A stretch of DNA of 17,605 nucleotides from Globomyces pollinis-pini. Its lineage: Eukaryota; Chytridiomycota; Chytridiomycetes; Rhizophydiales; Globomycetaceae. Under the pieces are notes generated by a model that saw nothing but the letters and a program-made list of their open reading frames with translations, did not search any database and was not told where the DNA came from. The translations under genes were made by a program, and so were the position numbers. Each line of letters begins with the position of its first letter. Position 1 is the stretch's first letter. Location of the stretch: contig MU621406.1 of assembly GCA_025399215.1 (NCBI GenBank), positions 1,756 to 19,360 of the forward strand, given 5' to 3'. Shown one piece after another: positions 1-7,655 of this stretch.

Positions 1-34
1 CCCTAACCCTAACCCTAACCCTAACCCTAACCCT
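1..34. repeat. Telomere, (CCCTAA)n, chromosome left end
   Basis: Five perfect CCCTAA units followed by CCC, then a degenerate TTAAACC, start at base 1. The C-rich strand reads 5'->3' from the end, as expected for a left telomere of the TTAGGG type used by animals and many fungi. The tract is short, so the assembly probably holds only the innermost units. It abuts, without any spacer, a minus-strand reading frame whose stop codon (TAG) is supplied by the repeat. Confidence 0.97.
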
Positions 35-425
35 TAAACCATCTATGAACTGGAATGTAATTTCCTTCTAGTCTAGCAGTTACCAATGAGGTCCATTCTA
101 CAGGGTCTTTCATTGATGCTTGTTCCGTATTACTTTTAAAGTAAGGTAAAGATGGGATTCGCTTTTCTTTCTCTTGTATTATAGGACCTGCTGCGGTTGC
201 AATTAATGACAACTGTAAGGATTCCACCAAGCTTCACGCTGTATTATGAGCAATAGATGCATCCAGAGCCTCTTGAGTAAGAATGTTCTTCTGCTTTGTG
301 TGACTCGCTTTACTTGCCATATCAACATTTATTTCTGGAGGATTTGGATTGTGTTCCAATAGTTTGTTTAAACCCTCGTCCAATAACACTTTAGCTGTTT
401 CAACATTCAGAGTTGCTTGATTCAT
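27..425 (-). pseudogene. Truncated gag-like ORF capped by the telomere
   Basis: An ATG at 425 opens a minus-strand frame of 63 codons to an in-frame TGA (236-234). The same frame then stays open for 67 more codons and ends at a TAG inside the telomere repeat. The second half has a hydrophobic-basic start, then a PSLPYF segment, DPVEW, and a PVHRW segment about 20 residues later. That order (P-x-x-F, DPxEW, ExN-x-x-P) recalls the start of gag polyproteins of Ty3/gypsy-type retroelements. The C-terminal part of such a protein (retrotransposon gag core, zinc knuckle) is absent because the chromosome ends. The gag assignment is inference. That one frame is broken once by TGA and ended by telomere DNA is seen directly. 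Confidence 0.45.
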
Positions 426-506
426 TTTAATGACTGTAAAAAAAAATGAGGTGTTCAAGGGCTTAATGAAAACTAAGCAATATACAATCAACAAGTGACC
501 TTTATT

Positions 507-569
507 CTGAGTTTAGATAGAAACTATTGAGATGATATGTACCTGAGTTTAGTTTGAAACTATTGAGAT
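507..569. repeat. Two-copy direct repeat, 36-bp period
   Basis: A 27-bp unit at 507-533 recurs at 543-569 with about 25 of 27 bases identical. Both copies start CTGAGTTTAG and end GAAACTATTGAGAT. It lies between two minus-strand reading frames and overlaps the inverted repeat at 532-586. No coding meaning is visible. Confidence 0.8.
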
Positions 570-586
570 AACTCAGTACATATCAT
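532..586. repeat. Inverted repeat, 15-16 nt arms
   Basis: ATGATATGTACCTGAG at 532-547 pairs with CTCAGTACATATCAT at 572-586, with one extra base in the left arm and a loop of about 24 nt. The right part of the direct repeat lies inside the loop. It may be a transcript hairpin or a scar of foldback repair. Confidence 0.7.
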
Positions 587-590
587 TCAA

Positions 591-977
591 CTATTTTTCT
601 TCTATCGGTGGCTTTACTAAACTATTCTCCGAAACATTGATAGGAGAATGTGTGGTATTTACCACATCCCTAACCCTAAGCCTAACCCTTAAGTTTCCTA
701 ACGAGTGTGATTCAGTTTCAATATCGTTCAAGACTGTACTATTGAAACCCATATGTTTTAATTGTTCTCTTTCCGTTTCATTCACTGTATTTTGTTCCAC
801 TGGACTTCGAACAGAATAATAATCGTTGATCCCATCCTCATCCTCAAAACTTTGCTCCACTGGCTCTATAACAGTACTGTCCATATCTTCTTGTTCCACT
901 ATAGTTTGGACGGACAATGAGCATTGTAAGTTATTTGATATTTCTTCATGGCAAGAACAAAACAAACAGCAAGAAAC
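591..977 (-). CDS. Acidic hypothetical ORF fragment containing an in-frame telomere repeat
   Basis: The frame is open from 977 to the stop at 591. The first in-frame ATG is at 884, giving about 98 residues. The product is acidic and rich in Glu, Asp, Ser, Thr and Asn, with no recognised domain. Near its C-terminal third the frame runs through the internal telomere repeat at 668-692, which encodes alternating Leu/Val-Arg residues. The 5' end of the open frame is antisense to the first 30 bases of the H3-like ORF at 948. Low complexity and the inserted repeat suggest a relic or chimeric piece rather than a working gene. It could also be a fragment of the same retroelement as the ORF at 27-425. 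Confidence 0.35.
   Translation of the reverse strand, partial: VSCCLFCSCHEEISNNLQCSLSVQTIVEQEDMDSTVIEPVEQSFEDEDGINDYYSVRSPVEQNTVNETEREQLKHMGFNSTVLNDIETESHSLGNLRVRLRVRDVVNTTHSPINVSENSLVKPPIEEK
668..692. repeat. Internal telomere repeat tract (C-strand orientation)
   Basis: Four CCCTAA-like units, two of them degenerate (one GCCTAA, one CCCTTAA), lie on the plus strand in the same orientation as the terminal telomere. The tract sits within the minus-strand frame 591-977 without breaking it. Confidence 0.9.
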
Positions 978-1415
978 TCAATGGGTGGCAAAGCACCAAA
1001 GAAGCAGTTGGTGAAAAAAGAACCCAGAATCTCAGCACCAGCAACTGCCTCACTCTCTGGTAAGGGCCACTGTTTAGTTAACACTCTAAACTGGCTGTAT
1101 CCAAACGCAAAATATACATCCATTCATTTGGATGCTTGCATAAATACAAGGTTGATTAAAGATCCATTTGATCCGTAAATCACTATCATTAATTCTAGGT
1201 CTTATGTTCATTCCTTACATGGACCAATAAATAGCACTGGCGGTAATGGTGGATTTTATGTCCATAGAGTACGCACGCTGTTTGCCAAAGAAAATCGACA
1301 AAGCTCTGCCAAGATATTCAACGTATTGACTGAACTAAAGGGTTTTAATAACCCATCTAAATTAATTAAATTGATAACAAAAGTAACCCTAACCCTAATT
1401 TATTGTAGCATGTAA
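948..1415 (+). CDS. Chimeric ORF with a histone H3-like N-terminal tail
   Basis: The ATG at 948 opens a 76-codon frame (stop at 1178). After Met, its first 32 residues align without gaps to the canonical H3 tail, with 24 of 32 identical by eye. R2, K4, K14, K18, K23, S10 and S28 are kept; K9 is Asn, T11 is Met and K27 is Ile. Similarity stops at about residue 33. The histone fold (GTVALREIRR and onward) is absent, replaced by unrelated sequence. A candidate 24-nt intron (1175-1198, GTAAAT...TTCTAG) keeps the frame and would extend the product by about 71 residues to a stop at 1415, passing through the telomere tract at 1384. Either it is a pseudogene built by rearrangement or it encodes an H3-tail mimic. 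The tail similarity is firm; expression is unknown. Confidence 0.5.
1384..1398. repeat. Internal telomere repeat tract (C-strand orientation)
   Basis: TAACCCTAACCCTAA, two and a half units. It forms the left boundary of a 266-bp segment whose right boundary is a G-strand tract at 1665-1679, so the two tracts form a 14-bp inverted repeat. Confidence 0.9.
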
Positions 1416-1418
1416 TAA

Positions 1419-1667
1419 AATAGTTTACTATTAGATCCAGTACAACGAAACCTCTTTGATGGAGCTGCAGGGGCCAATTATGTTAATGGTGTCCAGTGCA
1501 TCAATGGAATTTGGCGATATCATTCTGATATCGCTCATTCTGCTTTCTGTGAACTGCCTCAAGACAGCCCTACTTCTCTCGCTCCTGGAATCTTAAAGGG
1601 TTTAGAGACTGTTCAGGTGTGTCTACGTATTGTTGGGTCCTTTGAAGAGATTGATCCGTGTAAGTAG
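1419..1667 (+). pseudogene. Unrecognised ORF fragment ended by a telomere repeat
   Basis: The plus-strand frame is open for 82 codons and has no ATG. Its stop TAG is the first three bases of the telomere tract at 1665. The translation looks protein-like (mixed composition, Gly/Asn-rich start, then a YHSDIAHSAFCE segment). That segment resembles a translation at about 3579-3660 in the window (GVQ, then YSDIEHSAFC about ten residues later), so the two places may hold diverged copies of one gene. I do not recognise the family. Confidence 0.35.
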
Positions 1668-1679
1668 GGTTAGGGTTAG
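1665..1679. repeat. Internal telomere repeat tract (G-strand orientation)
   Basis: TAGGGTTAGGGTTAG, opposite in orientation to the terminal telomere and to the tracts at 668 and 1384. It forms the right boundary of the segment that starts at 1384. Confidence 0.9.
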
Positions 1680-2029
1680 ATCTACGATTTATCCGTGAGC
1701 GTAGAAGCAGTTTCGTCAACTTCACCATCGTTCATTGTTCGAACATTGGATCTAATCTAAATATTTGTTTTGTTTGTAACTCAATCACTGTCATGATTGA
1801 CTAAAACGAATTTCACATCCTTGAGTGTTTTTTATTGACTTGATTGTTTGACACTCACGAAGAAGAGCATCTTCAACTTCTCTAACATATTTGTGTTGTG
1901 TCCTATGAAGAGTACCATATTGATATAAAAAAAGTAAAGAATTAAAATGAAAATGTTAAATTGTTTATGTTTATATTTTCCACGATTGTACATTTGGAGC
2001 GCCCCTTCTACTCCTTGCAAAAGGAGCAT
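1680..2029. other. No gene seen
   Basis: AT-rich sequence with only short frames on both strands. The minus-strand frame below 2029 is rich in Tyr, Phe and Ile from AT-rich DNA and lies directly after the stop of the gene at 2030. It looks like that gene's 3' flank. Confidence 0.5.
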
Positions 2030-2997
2030 CTAATCCAATCTTTCTTCTGCGGTAGTGTTTTCTGCATCTTGATTAATCGCTTCATCGCGGTCAGAGGCAG
2101 TCGGTTCTTCCTCTTCACTGTCATTATCTATTGACCAGAATTTTTCATGACTAACAGATTGTGCATCTTCAAGTTTGAGATCGGCCTTTAGTCGGGTGAT
2201 AACGGTTTGTGTTGTAGCTCTGTTCAGATCGGCAATTTCGCTAAATAGAAGTGTGGAAACATAGAAATAGTAACCTAAACTAGCTTCCAAAGCAGTAGCC
2301 CGTTTGAGCTTTTGTGTAAATGTATTGTATCTTTTGTACGCTGTTATTTGTTCTTTATCAAATACGCGGTTGTCGGCTTCCCAAAGTTTTAGTTTAGCAT
2401 CTATGAATGTTGATTTGAAGTTTTTTCTTCTTTTTTTAATTAAATATGGTACTTGATGGTTCTATTTGGTTAATAAAAACAATTACTTGTATGCGGAACT
2501 TAATATATTCTCCATTCTCTCCTAAGTCTTCAGAAGTCTGAAATATTTCAAACCTGATGGCTGCTCCAATGCATCGAAGTTTCTAATACGTCAACAACTG
2601 CATCTTGAATCTCTGTTGTAAACTTGACTTCAACCATCTCATCTCGATCTCTGGGTAACGGATCTATAATTTTGGTTTCCAATACAATCGTTTTTGGCGA
2701 GCTATAATTAATAAACATTATATACTTCTTTCCAACATTTGCTGATCTAGTTTTTCTCCCATCAGTAAATGTGGTAGATATTGTTATTCGTGATGTTAGT
2801 GACGGGATGTGATAATGTGGGTGATGGAGTGAAAATTCGATCATGTAATTGATTGTCTCAGGATTGTATTTGATAAGTTCGAAAAGCTGAACATCCAACT
2901 CTAATGCATCGGGTGTGTTGGCGAAACTGAGCATGGGTGAGAGAAAAGTAACCACATAGTCAAGTAAAAGCTTATTTATCAACTGTCCCCTGACCAA
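2030..2997 (-). CDS. Unrecognised three-exon gene, possibly 5'-truncated
   Basis: Three minus-strand segments join in phase 0: 2997-2590, 2537-2487 and 2461-2030, about 296 residues. The proposed introns are 52 nt (GTATTA...TTTCAG) and 25 nt (GTAATT...AAATAG, with TTAAC before the acceptor). There is no ATG at the 5' end. The frame is open back to 3005, where a TAG could be an acceptor or a junction with the copia relic; the first in-frame Met is about 20 residues in. The N-terminal half is beta-like (Thr/Ile/Ser-rich). The third exon starts with a basic KKRRK patch, continues as an amphipathic helical stretch, and ends in an acidic EEEE and Ala/Glu/Asp-rich tail. A simple frameshift near 2585 instead of the 52-nt intron is also possible. 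I do not recognise the family. Confidence 0.45.
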
Positions 2998-3025
2998 AGA
3001 GAACTACCATCTCTGGCGCTTCAAG

Positions 3026-3560
3026 ATGTTACCGCTGTTGGATGATGAGAAACTCGCTACTATCACAATTAACACTGAAGAAATCAAAACTGTTACTATT
3101 GAAGACTCAAGCAGGGCTAAAAGAGCTATTACCATGAATCTATCAGACACCATCGCTGTGGAATTGATGCAATTAAATACAGCTGGTCAAATCTGGGAAC
3201 ACTTTGAAAAATACTAGTACGGATGACGAGCTTATTACATTTCAATCTGTTTTCATAACAGATGATATGGATACTACTCCAAGAGCATCTAAAAAGATGA
3301 AAACCCTCAATGCAAGCAATTTACGCTTTGCAATTGATAGTGGTGCTACTAAATGACTCTTTAAAAACAAAATAGACTGAACAAATTATTCTTACTCCCC
3401 ATCTGAAATGCACTGTGAGGGAAGGGTGACTTAATTGTCACCTCAAAATTACAATTGACAGATGTTATTCATTGTCCCAATGTAGCGATGAACCTACATT
3501 CTGTGGCTCAACTTGCTGATCTTGGATGTATTGTCACTTTTGAAAGAAACCAATGAGATA
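3026..3560 (+). mobile_element. Decayed Ty1/copia retrotransposon fragment
   Basis: Three consecutive pieces in changing frames match parts of a copia polyprotein in the right order. At 3026-3217 a gag piece reads LSDTIAVELMQ, then TAGQIWEHFEKY, the pattern of the copia gag (UBN2-like) domain. Near 3330 RFAIDSGAT matches the aspartic protease start (the D-S-G-A motif). At about 3450-3556 LTDVIHCPNVAMNLHSV, followed by QLADLG, resembles the segment before the copia integrase (pattern DVLYVPNLxxNLLSV). Stops and frame changes separate the pieces. Integrase core, reverse transcriptase and RNase H are not seen and no LTRs were found, so the element is dead and fragmentary. Confidence 0.7.
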
Positions 3561-4443
3561 AGAGTAAAAATGGTTATAGGTGTCCAATATGTAGAAAACC
3601 AGTGAAGGTTTTACTCTGATATTGAACACTCTGCGTTTTGTGGCCTTTACCCTGATTCAACCCAAAAGGAAAGGTGATTTCTACGATGGTCTCGACTCGG
3701 TAAAGATGTGTTACTGAATCGTCGATGGTGACTCAGCGGCACCTCCTAGTAAATGGCACTTACAGATTAACAATTTGGCTGAAATGGAAACGGCAAACAA
3801 ATCTGCAGAAGTACCCCAAATATGGATCTACGTTATGCCACCTGTTACTCGTAACTGGAACTCTAAGTAGTATCATATTATCAGTACAAATAATGGTTGG
3901 AGTCTTATTAATTGTTAATTGGAAAGGGTTAGGGTTAGCATTCGCTACTACCTATTGTTCCGTTTGATTCTTTAAGGAATTGTAACGATGCTTCGGATTG
4001 CTTGCGGCCTCAAAAAGTTGAATTGGATTGTCTGGGATCAATTGAGTTGCATTGGTAAGTAGCAATGCATACGAACATTTATTGAGGGTATGTAGCACCA
4101 CCATGGGGTAAATTTATATGGAAAAAGAGCACAGATCATTTTGGTATTTTCACTTGCACAACAAGGGTATACATTCTTAAGAGAATACGTACGAATCATC
4201 AACTTGGTTTCATCCATTATAGAAAACAATACACCAAAATATAAGTCACTATAGTTAAATTTTATACTTACCTTCTAATTGATTAACCAGGATAATCACG
4301 GTGGCGCTGCTGAGCCTCGCATCCATGTGCAGAACGAAGGAATACTATCTGGTGTAATTGGAGCAATGAATCTTGAAAGACGGACTTAGAATAGTTTTCA
4401 AACATCTCATCTCTCGTAATTTGAATTTTGTTGGTGCAGCTAC
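3561..4443. other. No intact gene; scattered protein-like fragments and one telomere tract
   Basis: Around 3579-3660 a translation resembles that at 1490-1580 (see findings). Around 3690-3850 a frame with few stops (reading APPSKWHLQINN at the start, then PQIWIYVMPP) looks like decayed coding sequence of unknown family. Around 4290-4390 another open piece contains GGAAEPRIHVQNEG. None can be joined into a gene by eye. Confidence 0.4.
3926..3938. repeat. Internal telomere repeat tract (G-strand orientation)
   Basis: GGGTTAGGGTTAG, two units, oriented opposite to the chromosome end. It lies between two protein-like relic segments. Confidence 0.85.
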
Positions 4444-4791
4444 TTGATTCAATTTGAATTTGTTAATGGTTCCTCAGGTGTATCATATGTTTTATTGAAT
4501 ATGATTCCCCCACAAATTAGTCAACCCCATTGCTTAAGTAATCTTAATAATCTTTGGTTAGAAAAAGCATTAAAAGTAATAGGCGAATTGCGCAATTACG
4601 TTTTATACAGATTTTGCTCAATTGTTAGATTTAAACTGAAATTGGAAGTGCGTTATTGGCCAAAAGTCCGTAGATCTGTTTACAATTTTGAAGCCGAATT
4701 ACTAAATTTCAATTTTAAATATTATTCATTGTTAAATACCATAACCATCTTAATTAACTGTTTGATTCAGATACTTGATATTTGTCGTTAG
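4444..4791 (+). CDS. Unrecognised 115-codon ORF
   Basis: A plus-strand frame stays open for 115 codons in AT-rich DNA. It starts from TTG; the first ATG is at about 4468. The product is rich in Leu, Asn and Ile, with a basic middle (RFKLKLEVRYWPKVRR) and a hydrophobic C-terminus that could span a membrane. No domain is recognised. Length alone in one-third-GC sequence is weak support, so this may be a relic exon. Confidence 0.25.
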   Translation: MIQFEFVNGSSGVSYVLLNMIPPQISQPHCLSNLNNLWLEKALKVIGELRNYVLYRFCSIVRFKLKLEVRYWPKVRRSVYNFEAELLNFNFKYYSLLNTITILINCLIQILDICR

Positions 4792-4954
4792 TTAGTACAA
4801 ACATTACGCTATGCCATACTGTCTTGAATATACTGAATCAAGGAGAGTTTAGTGACTATCTGAACAACCATCATCACCTTGCTACTTATTATTTGAGTTG
4901 ATTTTGCCACCATGTAACTTAATAGAGTGAATTTAAAAACAAAAAAAGTAAATT

Positions 4955-5137
4955 TTATTTCTTTATAATCCAACAAGTTATGTTAATAGTAAATAAATAA
5001 TAAAATAAAATATATACTGCTTTTGTCATAAGCGTTGCATGTTTTATAGTACCAGCACCAAATACAGATATCATAATATCCATATGCGCTTCAATAACCC
5101 TGATAATGTAATGGTTAACCTTCCCAGCCATTGTCAT
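4955..5137 (-). CDS. Unrecognised short ORF, possible first exon
   Basis: The ATG at 5137 starts a frame whose first 40 residues look protein-like (AGKVNHYIIRVIEAHMDIMI, then VFGAG). At about 5018 a GTATAT donor is followed by AT-rich sequence, so the rest of the frame is probably intron. Further down the minus strand, around 4800-4900, another open piece contains MVAKSTQIISSKVMM and could be a second exon. The joining is uncertain and the family is unknown. Confidence 0.25.
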   Translation of the reverse strand: MTMAGKVNHYIIRVIEAHMDIMISVFGAGTIKHATLMTKAVYILFYYLFTINITCWIIKK

Positions 5138-6378
5138 CTTAACTACTTCGGGTTTATTCTATAATTATAATAATACAGTTACTTAATTCTCATACATTTC
5201 TTAAGAGACTTAATCCTAATTTTACTCAATGTTTGTATCATATCGTAGATGATTTGATACATAGGTTATTCTCTATGTTTAAAAAATGTACAAAATTGGT
5301 TATAAAAAACTTTGCTTGTTAGATTTGAAAATATCTACGAAGTGGAAATTTAGACACTATAAAATCTAAAATGTAATAATTTTAATTTTCTAATAAGAGC
5401 TCCATTTTCGGCAGTTGAATTTATATATGTGAGTTAATAATAAATTGAACTAACCCTGACCCATATTCTACTGGTGCAGAAAATTACAACCCTTAATGTC
5501 CAAATTCTGTAATGCTGATTTGACTTCTTTCATGGCGTTTTAAAAATGGCGAAGAAACGCTCAATTTAGTTCTTTAATGCAGCTACAAATCTATTTTAGT
5601 AAAATACATACAACTACCTAGTTTTGTTCATATTAACCCTATGTGATTACTCTAATGTTACTTGAGCAGAAAGAATTTTAATGGCGTTAAATAGATTTCG
5701 GACCTGCCTTTATCTGCAGAGCTATTTAGTGTTATATTGGTACTATGGTGACCTATTTTTGAACTTATCTTCAATACGTCTTCATATTTAAGTCCAAGAC
5801 GATTACATAGTGGCTGATGAAAATAATAAAGAGTGTTCTAAATGAATCTTTCATTCGAAAGCGTCTGAAATTTATTCTAGGGATTCCACGGAAGTGGCAA
5901 GAAAATACAAAATTCTAGATGTGACTTTAACAACCTCCACTGTGATTCATTAACGTTGTGCACCTATATAATATTCTTATATCTATCGGGTGTAGTGATT
6001 TGCAACTTTTTCGATCTTAGAATGTTAAACCTCACATATGCTATTACGTCTCAGTTTGAAAATCCGCAAAGCCTATTAGCATTCCAATATTATTGCTATA
6101 AGTCAGAAACCAGACATAGGAGTTCTTACAATTATAGCTAAGTAACACTATCCTAAAAATAAATCAGAAGCGATGTGACTAAGAACAGTTTTGTTGCTGG
6201 GACTATTATTTTGGATTGAAGTAGTATTTTACCAAGAAAGTTCTCCAAGCGTGTATTTAATCAATCAACAGTCTATGGGTCTTGATTCCCATTTGTCCCA
6301 AGTAGCAACCACTCTCTGATACCCAAGACGACAGCAGACCAAAGATTCTGAAAGGTACAGATGAATTTTCAATTCCTT
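5138..6378. other. AT-rich subtelomeric stretch, no gene seen
   Basis: Only short frames on both strands, dense in stops. A short piece near 5880-5930 reads STEVARKYKILDVTLTT, but nothing around it supports a gene. No tRNA-like cloverleaf, CRISPR or long repeat was seen. Confidence 0.5.
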
Positions 6379-6960
6379 ATGACTATAAAGCACAATCCAG
6401 CTCCAGAGATCAATCTCCGCATGTTAGTATAAAGTATTTTTAAACAACTGGCAAGTGGTTTACAGTATCTGCATTCCAAGAAAATTGTTCATGCCGATAT
6501 CAAAGAAGAGAATATTTTAATGGCTGTTCATTCTGGGTCACACATTCCAAAATATTGTGATTTTAGTCATTCATTTGTAGCAAATGACGATGTAGCGAGG
6601 ATGAGATATTATGGAACTACCGCTCTAACTGCACCAGAGCTTATACCACATCTACTTGCAGAATAGAACAATACGGAATGTACAGAAGAAAAACAGGTAG
6701 GATTTGCTCAAGAAGTGTGGGCATTAGGATTCGGTACACGATGATAAATGGAGATGTACCCCCAGAGAATGCTGAGTACATTGAAGGAACCAATGATGTT
6801 AGTGGATGTCGTTACTATCCGACAAATTATGACCAGATTGATGACCAAGGTTTGTTGTCCGTTTAACTCAACAGTAGACTATTGTGATCTTTTGAGGAAA
6901 TAACTGTAGAAGACAATTTGGATCACCAAGAGTTAGAACGGCAACCTAAGAGTAGTATCA
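6379..6960 (+). pseudogene. Protein kinase pseudogene (C-lobe)
   Basis: From an ATG at 6379 the frame reads through the kinase alphaD-alphaE region (FKQLASGLQYLHSKK), then a catalytic loop HADIKEENIL (HRD changed to HAD; the Asp, Lys and Asn are kept). Next comes CDFSHS in place of DFG, then GTTALTAPEL (the APE motif) and VWALG (subdomain IX). After a frame change, MINGDVPPENAEY follows, the usual stretch after DVWALGVxLY. A piece FEEITVEDNLDH near 6893-6930 matches the subdomain XI pattern. The gene is broken by TAA (6430-6432), TAG (6664-6666) and a frameshift between about 6724 and 6740. The ATP-binding N-lobe (Gly loop, VAIK Lys) is not found. The HAD and DFS changes hint that activity was lost or altered before or during decay. 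Confidence 0.8.
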
Positions 6961-7379
6961 TGTATGGGTTGTAGATATTTTGACGTTACTGTTAAACGGA
7001 TTGCGGATTGTTATAAAATAGAAACCTTATTAAATAAATGTAATATTTCGATGGTGGATAAAATCATTTGATTAATTGTGCTGTTGAGCTACCTACAATC
7101 AGTAACTGACTCTCGTGAATCTACGTTGATGAGGAAAAACTCTAGTTACTACCCAGCACTAGTTATCTGCCAACGATGATCGGTTATATATGACTCAACT
7201 GACACTGAATGATCGAACCGGTCCACTTTTGCATTCCAGTGGAAAGGTAATTAGTTGAAAACATACATACGAACCGTTTTTCTTTTTCCATCACCTTTTC
7301 ATAGAATACAAATTAACGTGATTACTATCCAGAAGAAATGCTTCTTGTTCTATTGAACTCACGACAACAGTAATTTTCC
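6961..7379. other. No gene seen
   Basis: AT-rich spacer between two kinase relics, with no frame longer than about 40 codons that looks like protein. It could hold unreadable remains of either kinase. Confidence 0.4.
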
Positions 7380-7655
7380 AACTGTCCAAGTTCTCTATGG
7401 ACAATAGCCGGACATTCTACTTGGCGATATAACAACACAACATAAGGACACAAGCTCAGCTGTAGTGGAATCTTGGGCTATTGGATAGTGGTTCATCCGC
7501 TTACAAGTACTGAGAATTTCCGTATTCGATATTTGTTGGGAACATACTTTTATCCTGACCGCAGATGCAAGAACTTCGCTAGATGTAGATTTTATAGGAT
7601 CGTACGTAGTTTCCGTGAGTATCTAATGGCATTTTCCAGTGTCTTTTGCGGTTAA
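7380..7655 (+). pseudogene. Second kinase relic, CDK/CMGC-like
   Basis: At about 7392-7430, LWT in one frame and PDILLGD in another reproduce the TLWYRxPxILLG signature at the end of the activation segment of cyclin-dependent-type kinases. After it come ESWAIG then W (the DxWAIGCxF position, the Cys being a TAG) and, in another frame (7473-7655), PLTSTENFRIRYLLGT, which fits the CMGC pattern of a short insert before LFRIFxLLGTP. At least one stop and two frame changes are needed. It differs from the relic at 6379, so two unrelated kinases decayed side by side. Upstream catalytic-loop sequence was not found. Confidence 0.5.

Noticed and set aside
1060..1080. SGKGH after the H3-like tail, resembling an H2A or H4 start
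   Set aside because: Only four residues match and no further histone sequence follows.
899..1123. Minus-strand ORF opposite the H3-like tail
   Set aside because: Antisense shadow of the H3-like sequence, with no independent support.
3569..3610. RING-finger-like translation GYRCPICRKPV
   Set aside because: One frame of the copia-flanking region gives a CxxC pair that looks like the end of a RING domain, but no other zinc ligands lie upstream in any frame and the other frame has better support.
5449..5462. Single telomere-like units (TAACCCTGACCC here; also near 9135 and 15417)
   Set aside because: Single or imperfect units are expected by chance in AT-rich DNA; that near 9135 lies in the Mif2 5' region and that near 15417 follows the stop of the small gene.
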